DNA of 14,650 nt from Gammaproteobacteria bacterium (GTDB lineage: Bacteria; Pseudomonadota; Gammaproteobacteria; Pseudomonadales; Pseudohongiellaceae): positions 1-14,650 of the forward strand of contig PBHS01000060.1 in assembly GCA_002719575.1 (NCBI GenBank), read 5' to 3'. Of the stretch, positions 1 to 7,194 are shown in pieces; positions within the stretch are counted from its first letter, which is position 1, and every line of letters begins with the position of its first letter. The notes beneath the pieces were generated by a model that had not been told where the DNA came from, searched no databases, and saw only the letters and a list, made by a program, of their open reading frames with translations. The translations under genes and the position numbers were made by a program.

Positions 1-374
1 ATGCCAGCAGACATATCCACCAAGAGGTAGTCATATCGACCTTCTATCGCAGAAAAGGCTTGAACTATTGCCGAAACAGCAATTTCATCCAAATTCGCAA
101 TGTCCGCCACGCCGCTCCCACCGGGAATAAGATCAATCTTTTCGCTAAGGTTAACAATAGTCTGCTCCAGACTTACGGCTCCGCCGATTACATCAGACAA
201 GTTGTGGGATATGCTCTTTGAAAAAGCTAAATGCACGTTGGCCATCCCTAAATCAGCATCAAAAATTAAGACTTTTTTCCCTAATTCGGTAAGCTGCAAA
301 GCAAGATTAACGATTAGCGTCGTTTTACCGACACCACCTTTCCCACTTGCTATACCGACGACACGAGTACCCAT
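1..374 (-). CDS. flhG: FlhG (MinD-like flagellar number regulator), partial
   Basis: FlhG is a membrane-associated MinD/ParA-type ATPase that limits flagellar number and works with FlhF at the cell pole. The first 124 residues are visible; the C-terminal part lies beyond base 1. Seen: a deviant Walker A motif GKGGVGKTT at residues 11-19, the following DADLGMAN box at 39-46, and a Walker B-type LLVDMSAG at 117-124. It follows flhF by 97 bases in the usual flhA-flhF-flhG order. The start at 374 is the only usable one: the same frame upstream meets TAA at 417-419, with no start codon between. The protein therefore begins directly at the nucleotide fold and lacks the N-terminal DQAxxLR helix of typical FlhG, which stimulates FlhF GTPase. 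Family assignment is strong; the functional effect of the short N-terminus is inference. Confidence 0.92.
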   Translation of the reverse strand, partial: MGTRVVGIASGKGGVGKTTLIVNLALQLTELGKKVLIFDADLGMANVHLAFSKSISHNLSDVIGGAVSLEQTIVNLSEKIDLIPGGSGVADIANLDEIAVSAIVQAFSAIEGRYDYLLVDMSAG

Positions 375-471
375 CTTTACACCTATTTTTTTCTTCTGTC
401 TGAATGTTGAATTAAGTTATAGACAGTTTTCGTACGCCGGCTTTTGGAAAAAGCGATGTCGCGACCATTGT

Positions 472-1548
472 TCACGCAGCTTTACCAGCTAGTTTTGCTT
501 TAAATTGATCGAACTCCACTGAGTTAGGGAGATCTAGTTGATCTATCAAATCTTCCTTGGTCACGGAGACCAGCTGACTATTTAGGTCTGGGCTGATTGA
601 TCCAAGTGATAAAGGTATTTTTGCGTTTGCGAGAGATTGAATCAATGGCCATCGATTTGAATTCATTTCAAGCCTGGTGATAATGATACTAGACCAATTC
701 GTTACGTTCAAAAAATGCTCTTGTGCAGCGACAAATGAGTCACATGCGTTTACGAGATGAAAATTTACTGAATGAAGCGCTTTCTCCATTTCTGGGATCT
801 CTTCTTTGATATTTCCAGTCGAAGTATCAACGATCATTACACCATTATCGGTCAGCTGGTCTTCAACCTTCTGAAGGGTGGCAATATCATTAATATCGAA
901 GATTGGCACTTCTAACTCTTTGGATAGCTCTTTCATTAGCGACTGGGATGTCGATTGCTGCTGCTTGTAACTAACTAGGATGGGGACCGCTTGATTTAGC
1001 GACATCAGCTTTAATATCATTTTAATCGCGATCGTTGTTTTCCCAGACCCATAATTTCCACAAAGGATATGAGTTTTAACACTAAGATCTATTTCTGTGC
1101 TTTCGGGTAGGGTGTCTTTCAATATTTTTTTAACTTTACGAGTAAGCGTCGGGTTAGCATCGTCCTCACTGAGTCTTGCCATAATGGAAGAACGGAGATT
1201 TGAAGGAATTCTTAAATTTTTAAGCATTGTTTCCAGATTCGACTTCGCCCGATCGCTTTCTAAAGCCTTACTTTCAAGCTCTTTTCGCAAGTGCTCGATT
1301 TCCTTTTTGATGAGAAAAGATATTTTCTGATAATCCATCTTCTCCCTTTCAGGCGCCGATTTGACAGGTTCACTTAATAGTGGTTTTGGGTTTCTCTTTT
1401 CTTTTATTTCTTGGTCTGTCCCAATAATTAAGCGATATCTTTGCCCTATTTTCTTACTCGAAAGAAGTAATGAATCATCCCCGAACCTCGAAACCGCGTG
1501 GCCGATACCAATCTTAGGACTCCGAGCCCAAATTACATCCATTTTCAT
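472..1548 (-). CDS. flhF: FlhF, divergent SRP-type GTPase for polar flagellum placement
   Basis: FlhF is the third SRP-family GTPase and marks the pole where the flagellum is built. The protein has 358 residues, shorter than the roughly 400-500 of many FlhF proteins. It has an N-terminal B domain (1-50, ending RYRLIIG), a charged helical N domain (about 70-150) and a C-terminal G domain. P-loop GNYGSGKTT spans 164-172. Other G motifs are altered: the expected DTYR region reads VSYKQ (192-196), the DTAG motif reads DTSTG (241-245), and TKLD reads TRLE (291-294). Its ATG overlaps the flhA stop as ATGA, so translation is probably coupled. Identity rests on position, domain layout and these motif remnants. 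Whether it still hydrolyses GTP is open. Confidence 0.9.
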   Translation of the reverse strand: MKMDVIWARSPKIGIGHAVSRFGDDSLLLSSKKIGQRYRLIIGTDQEIKEKRNPKPLLSEPVKSAPEREKMDYQKISFLIKKEIEHLRKELESKALESDRAKSNLETMLKNLRIPSNLRSSIMARLSEDDANPTLTRKVKKILKDTLPESTEIDLSVKTHILCGNYGSGKTTIAIKMILKLMSLNQAVPILVSYKQQQSTSQSLMKELSKELEVPIFDINDIATLQKVEDQLTDNGVMIVDTSTGNIKEEIPEMEKALHSVNFHLVNACDSFVAAQEHFLNVTNWSSIIITRLEMNSNRWPLIQSLANAKIPLSLGSISPDLNSQLVSVTKEDLIDQLDLPNSVEFDQFKAKLAGKAA

Positions 1549-3674
1549 GCTGCAACCCCATGCGCTTGATTTGTCTGAATACCTACCTTACCGACAACCT
1601 TTATCTCCTGATCCTCAGGAATCTCTGTATATGCCAGCACGGAAAGGTTACCTAGCCGTTGTCTTGTTATGCGAGAAAGCCAGGGCCTGATGGTTGGAGA
1701 AACAACTAAAACCGCAGGCTGGCCCTGCTCTTCTACACCATACTTTTCGCTCGCGATCGCATCGATCAATGCGTCTATCAGCTTTGGCTCTAAAAAAGCG
1801 TCTCGTGATTTCGAATTTTCTTGTAACGTATTATTGAGCAATTGTTCAAGACCCTGCTCGAGGGTTATTATTGGTAGGTTTTCTCCTACACTTACGATAC
1901 CTTGAACAATGCTCCTCCCGAGATGCGGCCTGATAAGTGATGTTAACTCGACGGGATCTTTAGTTTTGCCTGATTCAGATAGAAGACTGTCAAAGATTGA
2001 TCGGTTATCTCTGATTGAGACACCCTCTTGAAGCAGATTTTTCAAAACCTGTGTAACCGTGGAGACCGATAGTTTTCCCGGCACTAAATCTTCGATTAAT
2101 TTCGGCGATCGTTCAGACACTAAATCGAGCAATTGCTGCGTTTCGTTGTGCCCAAGCAATTGATCCGCGTTGTTCTTCAGTATTGAATTCATATGAGTCG
2201 CGATTGCGGTTGCTGGATCAACGACTGTATAACCTGCTGTCTTTGCAAAATCGCTGTGAGTTCTATCAATCCAGAAGGCATCAAGGCCAAAAGCAGGTTC
2301 AACTGTTTTCTCACCTTCTAAAGGTATGGTTATCTGACCAGGATTTATAGCTAAATCCTTACCTATAAAGACCTGTCCTTGTCCTCGGATTGTGCCATTT
2401 AAAACGATGTTGTAGTCGTTAGGTCCGATCTCTAAGTTATCTCTAATCCGAATGGGGTTCACCAAGAAACCTATTTCCGAGGATAGTTTCTTTCGTATGC
2501 CTCTTACTCGAGAGAGCAAGGTTCCACCAGACTCCTGATCTATTAATGGAATTAGCCCATAACCGATTTCAAGACCAACCTGATCCACCGGTTCAATATG
2601 CGACCAGTCCAATTCGTCGGGCTCAGCATTTTTATCCTCTTCCGGTGCAATCTCTTGGAGGCCAGCTTCTTTTACAGCCGCATCCTTCTGGGATTTATCC
2701 AAAGAATAGGATATCAGAGCAAGGACAACGCCCATTGAAAGAAATATAAAGTGCGGCATTCCTGGTATACAACCTAGGAATATGAGAATCGCGGATGCAA
2801 TAGATAAAGCTGCAGGGCTCGCTAGCTGATTTCCCGCTTGAGCGCTGGTTGATTCTGATGTTGTGACACGCGTCACAATTATAGCAGTTGATAAAGAGAG
2901 TAAAAGAGATGGAATCTGAGCAACTAAACCATCGCCGATCGTAAGTAAGACATATATTTCCCCAGCCTGAGCGAAGGAGAGATTATGCTGGCTGATCCCA
3001 ATTGCCAGGCCACCAATGATATTTATCAGCAATATTAAGATCCCGGCTATAGCGTCACCGCGAACAAATTTAGAGGCACCGTCCATTGACCCAAAGAAAT
3101 CAGATTCTTGTGAGACTTCGTCGCGTCGACGTTTTGCTGCCTCTTGATCAATTACACCTGCGTTTAAATCGGCGTCTATTGCCATTTGCTTGCCCGGTAA
3201 AGCGTCAAGAGTGAAGCGTGCAATGACCTCCGAGACACGCCCTGCACCCTTTGTAACTACTATAAAATTAATGATCATCAAAATTACGAAAATTATAAAC
3301 CCAACTACGTAATTACCGCCGATGACGAATTCGCCAAATGACTCGATCACGTTTCCCGCGGCACCGGGCCCTTGATGTCCGTTTACAAGCACAACCCGTG
3401 TAGAGGCCACGTTCAAACTCAGCCGTAGCATAGTGGCAAGAAGCAAAATAGATGGGAATGAGGAGAATTCAAGAGGCTTGGATACGTTTACCGAAACCAT
3501 AATTATGATAAGGCCAACTAGTATATTTACAGTAAAAAGCATATCGAGCGCCAAACTCGGCAGAGGGACAATAAGCATTGACATGATCAGCAGGACAATA
3601 AACGGCATGCCTAGGTTGGCCATACTCGCTGACTTAATGCTCTGTCGTAAAAGTGACAATATCGTTGATTCCAT
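1545..3674 (-). CDS. flhA: FlhA, flagellar export gate protein
   Basis: FlhA is the large inner-membrane component of the flagellar type III export gate; its cytoplasmic C-terminal domain forms a ring that docks chaperone-substrate complexes. Length is 709 residues, close to the family norm of about 700. Hydrophobic segments fill roughly residues 20-320. The FHIPEP family signature is plain around 153-166 (RFTLDALPGKQMAI), with the conserved KRRRDEVSQESDFFGSMDGA stretch following and RGDAIAG at 205-211. The rest is the soluble domain, containing EIGYGLIPLID and the typical TATVIATH-like region here reading DPATAIATHM. It is the first gene of the visible minus-strand operon, behind a sigma-54 promoter about 75-90 bases upstream. 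Its stop overlaps the flhF start. Confidence 0.97.
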   Translation of the reverse strand: MESTILSLLRQSIKSASMANLGMPFIVLLIMSMLIVPLPSLALDMLFTVNILVGLIIIMVSVNVSKPLEFSSFPSILLLATMLRLSLNVASTRVVLVNGHQGPGAAGNVIESFGEFVIGGNYVVGFIIFVILMIINFIVVTKGAGRVSEVIARFTLDALPGKQMAIDADLNAGVIDQEAAKRRRDEVSQESDFFGSMDGASKFVRGDAIAGILILLINIIGGLAIGISQHNLSFAQAGEIYVLLTIGDGLVAQIPSLLLSLSTAIIVTRVTTSESTSAQAGNQLASPAALSIASAILIFLGCIPGMPHFIFLSMGVVLALISYSLDKSQKDAAVKEAGLQEIAPEEDKNAEPDELDWSHIEPVDQVGLEIGYGLIPLIDQESGGTLLSRVRGIRKKLSSEIGFLVNPIRIRDNLEIGPNDYNIVLNGTIRGQGQVFIGKDLAINPGQITIPLEGEKTVEPAFGLDAFWIDRTHSDFAKTAGYTVVDPATAIATHMNSILKNNADQLLGHNETQQLLDLVSERSPKLIEDLVPGKLSVSTVTQVLKNLLQEGVSIRDNRSIFDSLLSESGKTKDPVELTSLIRPHLGRSIVQGIVSVGENLPIITLEQGLEQLLNNTLQENSKSRDAFLEPKLIDALIDAIASEKYGVEEQGQPAVLVVSPTIRPWLSRITRQRLGNLSVLAYTEIPEDQEIKVVGKVGIQTNQAHGVAA

Positions 3675-3699
3675 TTTATTTAATAAATACAGATAGTTA

Positions 3700-3716
3700 G
3701 AATTTTTTTAAAATTC
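3700..3716. repeat. A/T inverted repeat in the flhA leader
   Basis: GAATTTT and AAAATTC form a perfect 7-base inverted repeat around TTT. It lies 26 bases upstream of flhA and would fall within the 5' leader of a transcript from the sigma-54 promoter. It could fold as a weak hairpin; no function can be shown. Confidence 0.35.
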
Positions 3717-3749
3717 CGATGTTTGAGTTTCATACACTGCTAAGGATGT

Positions 3750-3765
3750 AGCAATGATCATGCCA
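3750..3765 (-). promoter_or_regulatory. Sigma-54 (RpoN) promoter of flhA
   Basis: Read on the minus strand, the site is TGGCAT-N5-TTGCT. It matches the RpoN consensus TGGCAC-N5-TTGCW at all but one position, with the invariant GG and GC elements at the correct 10-base spacing. Transcription would start near 3739, giving a leader of about 65 bases before flhA. In polar flagellates, flhA-flhF-flhG is a class II operon driven by RpoN with FlrA/FleQ or FlrC, so the prediction fits known hierarchy. Confidence 0.85.
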
Positions 3766-3793
3766 AATTCTTCAAAAATTTCACGCGCCTGAG

Positions 3794-3820
3794 TAAAGTT
3801 ACATCAGACAGTGTCGATTG
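3794..3820 (+). promoter_or_regulatory. Sigma-28 (FliA) promoter of flgP-flgT
   Basis: TAAAGTTA, an 11-base spacer, then GTCGATTG. The enterobacterial FliA consensus is TAAAGTTT-N11-GCCGATAA: the -35 element differs at one base, the -10 at three, and the spacing is exact. The start point would be near 3827, about 100 bases before the flgP ATG. This also argues against the earlier possible start codon at 3818, which would lie inside the promoter. Confidence 0.72.
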
Positions 3821-3928
3821 GACTGTTACTTGCGAGTCAACACCAGTTCAAAGCCACCTTGTAGATCAAGATGGGTTTCGAGGCTGCGGAGTTTAAAGCC
3901 GGATATTAATTTGAGGGTAAGGAACAAT

Positions 3929-4381
3929 ATGAGAGCCACTCCCATAACCTCTTTTTCATTATTTATACTTACAGTAACGTTGGTCTCAGGTTGTAGTAGT
4001 ACGACTGAAGACCTTACTGGAGCGCTTGCTGAGAGGATGCAGCTCGAGAGCGGGCGCCTTACAGCAACAGGATATGCAGATATAAGCGCACAGTCTGGGA
4101 ACCCGAGCCAACAAAGAATCCTCGCAATTCGCGCTTCTAAAATAGATGCTTATCGTTCTTTATCGGAGCAAATATACGGACTTTATATTGACGCTTCGAC
4201 CACGGTTGGCGATCTAGTGGTCCAAAACGACGTAATTCAGTCACGCGTCGAGGGGGTGATTTATGGCGCTGAAATTGAAAGTATCAAACCGATTTCTGAT
4301 AATGCCTATGAGGTGACACTATCCTTACCTCAAGCTGTTGCCAATGACATCAAGAGATTATATCTCCAAAGTATCGAGTAG
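3929..4381 (+). CDS. flgP: FlgP, outer-membrane flagellar lipoprotein (LPP20 family)
   Basis: FlgP of Vibrio and Campylobacter is an LPP20-family lipoprotein that forms a disk or ring around the flagellar basal body near the outer membrane and supports stable motility. The 150-residue product has a lipoprotein signal with lipobox LVSGC, placing the acylated cysteine at 22. The mature part carries the family pattern: GYADIS, then QQRILAIRASKIDAYRSLSE, then TTVGDLVVQND and a GVIYGAEI segment. The ATG at 3929 is chosen because AAGGA sits five bases upstream and the signal peptide starts there; the frame is open further upstream but would prefix a non-hydrophobic stretch and overlap the sigma-28 promoter. 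flgT follows after 32 bases, so the two are probably one transcript. A separate flgO is not present here. Confidence 0.88.
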   Translation: MRATPITSFSLFILTVTLVSGCSSTTEDLTGALAERMQLESGRLTATGYADISAQSGNPSQQRILAIRASKIDAYRSLSEQIYGLYIDASTTVGDLVVQNDVIQSRVEGVIYGAEIESIKPISDNAYEVTLSLPQAVANDIKRLYLQSIE

Positions 4382-4413
4382 CTCAGGCTGCTAAATGAAA
4401 ACCGGGCAGCAAC

Positions 4414-5613
4414 ATGCGTAAAAATTTCAACAAGCGTGGCATCTCGTCGCTTATTTTAGCGTTGTTTATTCCCTTCGGGACCGCCTCTGAATCTGGCACC
4501 AATGCAAACGAGGTCCTACTCGATGAGATAAAGTATAGCCTACTCAGCCAGTCGCTAGACGCTGGGCTTTCAATTGCCTCAGCGGGGTTTATCGATTCAA
4601 CAGGAAGACTTGTTGAATCAACCTATTTCAGAACAGACTCTGCTATCGATGGCTTGCGGAACAAGCGTCTGGTAGAAAGACGCAAAAACTCATCGCCTGC
4701 GGTTGAAAGATTCCTTGAATCAATCTCCCAAGAGCCACGGCAATGCAATAATTACACTGCTAAATATCGAAAAGAAATTAATGTTTTCTTCGAAGAAAAC
4801 CGTTGGGGGTCAAGCACTGACTCAAACCTTAAACTCGACATCGAAGACATAGTCAGAACTGAATTGAAGAACGATCTTTACTACTCTTCAAAATGGTACT
4901 CGACCCGCGATCCGCAAGATATTGAGTTAGCTGATAGCACCCGATATTTCGCCGCGGTCAGTCCAGCAAATACAGACGCTCGGGCAGCGAGATATGTGAT
5001 CCAAGTCCATGTGGCAGCGGACAGAGGTAATCCTCCTATTTTACAAGGCCTGCGAACCATTCGGTCGGTAGGGACTAATATCCTGCTTGCATCGACTAAC
5101 TCCCAGATACTGTCTTCTTTTGTGAGGAAAGTCACGAGTTCCGCTTTCAAAGTGACTGTGGATATTTCTCTGATCGATTCACTTAATGGAAATAAGTTGG
5201 CGAGCCACAACATACAGTTTTATACGAGCCCTTCTAAGCACAACCTCATGCCTAGGCGTCTAAGTGCTGAAAATCGCGACATACTTGAGCAAGGGTTAGC
5301 TCGTTTTTTAATCGACTTGGAAGCAGTTGGTGACTGCGATTTCGAAGAATCTCCAATTTCGGTTGATGAGAATTACGAGGGTGACGGTATCACTTGGGTA
5401 CGCGTCAACAAAGGAAGCTCTGCGGGCATAAGGCTTGAAGATAGATTCATTCTGTCGTCGACTCACCTGATGCAGAGGCAACAACTGCTGGACCCAGAAA
5501 TTCTTCAGTCCATCGTGATCGGCGAGGTTATGGAAGTCAACCATAATAATTCTGTGATAGAGGTCATCGCGGGCGAAGCTAGTAGCCCGTTCACTACAGC
5601 GATACCTTTCTAA
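4414..5613 (+). CDS. flgT: FlgT-like H-ring flagellar assembly protein
   Basis: FlgT is a periplasmic protein that builds the H-ring around the LP ring of sodium-driven or polar flagella, helping hold MotX/MotY. The 399-residue product has a Sec signal peptide (about 1-24, FGTA before SES). Three parts resemble the known FlgT layout: a helical N-terminal region to about 105; a middle domain from C111 with the CNNYTAKYRK segment and the strand VTVDISLID (247-255); and a C-terminal beta domain after C308 with WVRVNKGSSAGIRLEDRF, much like the TVxLGxxxGVKxGDxL pattern of Vibrio FlgT. The two cysteines fall at matching places to a pair in Vibrio FlgT, as I recall that sequence, and may form a disulphide. 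No strong ribosome site is visible. Overall similarity is remote, so a fold comparison would be decisive. Confidence 0.75.
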   Translation: MRKNFNKRGISSLILALFIPFGTASESGTNANEVLLDEIKYSLLSQSLDAGLSIASAGFIDSTGRLVESTYFRTDSAIDGLRNKRLVERRKNSSPAVERFLESISQEPRQCNNYTAKYRKEINVFFEENRWGSSTDSNLKLDIEDIVRTELKNDLYYSSKWYSTRDPQDIELADSTRYFAAVSPANTDARAARYVIQVHVAADRGNPPILQGLRTIRSVGTNILLASTNSQILSSFVRKVTSSAFKVTVDISLIDSLNGNKLASHNIQFYTSPSKHNLMPRRLSAENRDILEQGLARFLIDLEAVGDCDFEESPISVDENYEGDGITWVRVNKGSSAGIRLEDRFILSSTHLMQRQQLLDPEILQSIVIGEVMEVNHNNSVIEVIAGEASSPFTTAIPF

Positions 5614-5684
5614 TCAATCGGAAAATCAAAAAAAGAGTACAATAGCGCAAATTACAGCGATCAGAAATCAACGCGGACATACAA

Positions 5685-6116
5685 ATGAAATATTCGAAGA
5701 TCTTTTTTGTAATAACCGGAGTCCTCTGCACCGAAATGGTTTCTTTCAGCGCTGTCGGCCAGAACGCTGACATTGACGCTGCGTTGGTCCAACTGCTCCA
5801 AGACGTTGAAATTCGGCGTTATCTCGAACAACAAGAGCTAGACAGCTTAAACCAAGGAAGATATCGGACGAAGGGTGGGGACACTCTCGATCGAATTATA
5901 AATTTAACTATGCCAAACTCAAGGATTAGGAGGTCTTTCCTTCGACAGGCTTTCGTTCAAGCTAATCCCCCTGCCTTTAGATCCTCAAATCCAAATCGCC
6001 TGATAGCTGGCGTTGACATAAGACTGCCTACCGCCGAGGATATCCTTGCTTTAATTTTTTCCACTTCACCAGAGACTATAGCAGACTCCACTGCTCAATG
6101 GATTTCGTTTCCGTAG
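5685..6116 (+). CDS. Small secreted protein with a FimV/LysM-like motif, flagellar operon
   Basis: A 143-residue protein with a probable signal peptide (about 1-25, hydrophobic core IFFVITGVLC, then FSAVGQNA). After an acidic helical stretch (about 29-53), residues 63-115 read like the peptidoglycan-binding LysM-type domain at the head of FimV/HubP proteins: GDTLDRIINLTMP, then an RQAFVQANPPAF stretch, NPNRLIAGVDIRLPT. In FimV the same order (GxTLxxIA..., NPxAF, NxNxLxxGxxLxIP) is typical. It starts 71 bases after flgT on the same strand and is probably in the same transcript. No named family was recognised with certainty. A role at the periplasmic part of the basal body, touching peptidoglycan, is inference from the motif and neighbours. 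The gene seems intact. Confidence 0.7.
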   Translation: MKYSKIFFVITGVLCTEMVSFSAVGQNADIDAALVQLLQDVEIRRYLEQQELDSLNQGRYRTKGGDTLDRIINLTMPNSRIRRSFLRQAFVQANPPAFRSSNPNRLIAGVDIRLPTAEDILALIFSTSPETIADSTAQWISFP

Positions 6117-6252
6117 TCATTGTCGATAGTTGACTCCTTTACTTTTTGTGTGTTCTGCGCCTGCTTTGTGGCCAACAGAATGTGAAGTAGTCACCGAAGA
6201 GGCGAGTTTTCAAAGTTTTAGCTTGTTATCATCGGAATGAAAACCTAGGAGC

Positions 6253-6273
6253 GGTCACATCCAGTTGGTCACA
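6253..6273 (+). repeat. Direct repeat GGTCACA x2, 14-base period
   Basis: GGTCACA occurs at 6253-6259 and again at 6267-6273. The pair flanks and overlaps the -35 part of the putative sigma-28 site at 6260-6286. It could be a tandem activator or repressor site; the repeat is short and chance is possible. Confidence 0.35.
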
Positions 6274-6286
6274 ACACTGCCGATAT
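6260..6286 (+). promoter_or_regulatory. Possible sigma-28 promoter for the 6361 gene
   Basis: TCCAGTTG, 11 bases, GCCGATAT. The -10 element matches the FliA consensus at seven of eight bases with exact spacing; the -35 matches at five of eight. The start would be near 6293, about 68 bases before the ATG at 6361. Its quality and the flagellar context make it plausible that the downstream gene belongs to the late flagellar regulon. The rest of the 244-base gap 6117-6360 shows nothing else I can name. Confidence 0.5.
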
Positions 6287-6360
6287 AAGACATTAAACCA
6301 TCAATCGATGGGTCTTTATCTGATTTAAATCAAGTTACGCGTTCAAAGAGTCAATACCGC

Positions 6361-7194
6361 ATGCGCAAAAGTTCTTTGAAACTAGTGAAAAATGAGATTT
6401 TAGAGTTCCGGGCCAGGCTAAGGCCCGAGGGGTTTTATTTAACCGGAAGGCATGAGAAGTCGGTCGGAAGGGTAATACAACGTCTCCACTCCACTACGCC
6501 ATTTTGTTTCCTGCATGCAGATTCAGAAAAACTGGCATCGTACTACACAAAACTTATTGTCAGGAAAATTGGGATTCTGGGAGAGAACTTGGTTTTGCGC
6601 TTCGACCCTCTTAGAAAGCAAAAGCTAATTGATGTCTTAAATCAAGAAATCGAAACCTTCTCTCTCGATAAAGCGCTGCAAGCAACGCGACCAGACAGCA
6701 AGCGACGAATAATCTTGATTGAGAATGAGGAAGAGCTTATCTCGGAAGATTGGCAAGACATCGAATTACTCTGCACTGGATTGCCTGGAATAAACTTAGG
6801 TCTTGTGTGCAACGCATCAGGCATCAAGGAGGAAGTCCTGGCTTCAAATCAATTAATGAAAGACAAGAGAATCTTCCATGCATTTTTCAATTCACCGACA
6901 AACAGTGAGTTAAGAATACTTTCCGTAGTTGCAAGACAAAGCCCGAAATATCAAGGAATACTAAAAATTTTGGAGCAATTGGGGCTACGCTATAACGTAG
7001 CACAGGATTCAATTATCCAGGCCAATTTAAATAGCGAAGGCAGTTTCGACGATTATCTTCGGACAGCCAAGATCGACATTAAAACAGGTTCGGAAGGCAA
7101 TTGGCCAAGACGGTTGACCCAAGCAATAAAATATCTCTTTATCCTAATCGTTACTTTGATAGCTTGTTACGCCTTTTATCTTTCCATTAACTAA
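6361..7194 (+). CDS. Unrecognised tail-anchored protein, possible degenerate AAA domain
   Basis: A 277-residue protein I cannot assign. It has no signal peptide. A largely hydrophilic body of about 250 residues is followed by a single membrane segment (about 258-276, LFILIVTLIACYAFYL) with almost no tail, so it should be a C-terminally anchored inner-membrane protein facing the cytoplasm. The body alternates strands and helices; RRIILIENEEEL at 115-126 resembles a Walker B strand, and the later LGLVCNAS (146-153) a sensor-1-like strand, as in ExeA/DamX-type AAA proteins. No GxxxxGK[ST] P-loop is visible. It follows the flagellar accessory genes and a sigma-28-like promoter, suggesting a motility link. 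No convincing ribosome site was seen before the ATG. Gene reality is likely from length and coherent composition; the AAA link is weak. Confidence 0.72.
   Translation: MRKSSLKLVKNEILEFRARLRPEGFYLTGRHEKSVGRVIQRLHSTTPFCFLHADSEKLASYYTKLIVRKIGILGENLVLRFDPLRKQKLIDVLNQEIETFSLDKALQATRPDSKRRIILIENEEELISEDWQDIELLCTGLPGINLGLVCNASGIKEEVLASNQLMKDKRIFHAFFNSPTNSELRILSVVARQSPKYQGILKILEQLGLRYNVAQDSIIQANLNSEGSFDDYLRTAKIDIKTGSEGNWPRRLTQAIKYLFILIVTLIACYAFYLSIN

Noticed and set aside
3818..3928. N-terminal extension of FlgP from a start at 3818
   Set aside because: It would lie within the sigma-28 promoter, before its start point, and would put a non-hydrophobic arginine-rich stretch ahead of a clear lipoprotein signal peptide.
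5614..5684. Separate sigma-28 promoter before the LysM-like gene
   Set aside because: AAAGAGTAC and GCGATCAG fragments are present, but no pair has the required 11-base spacing.
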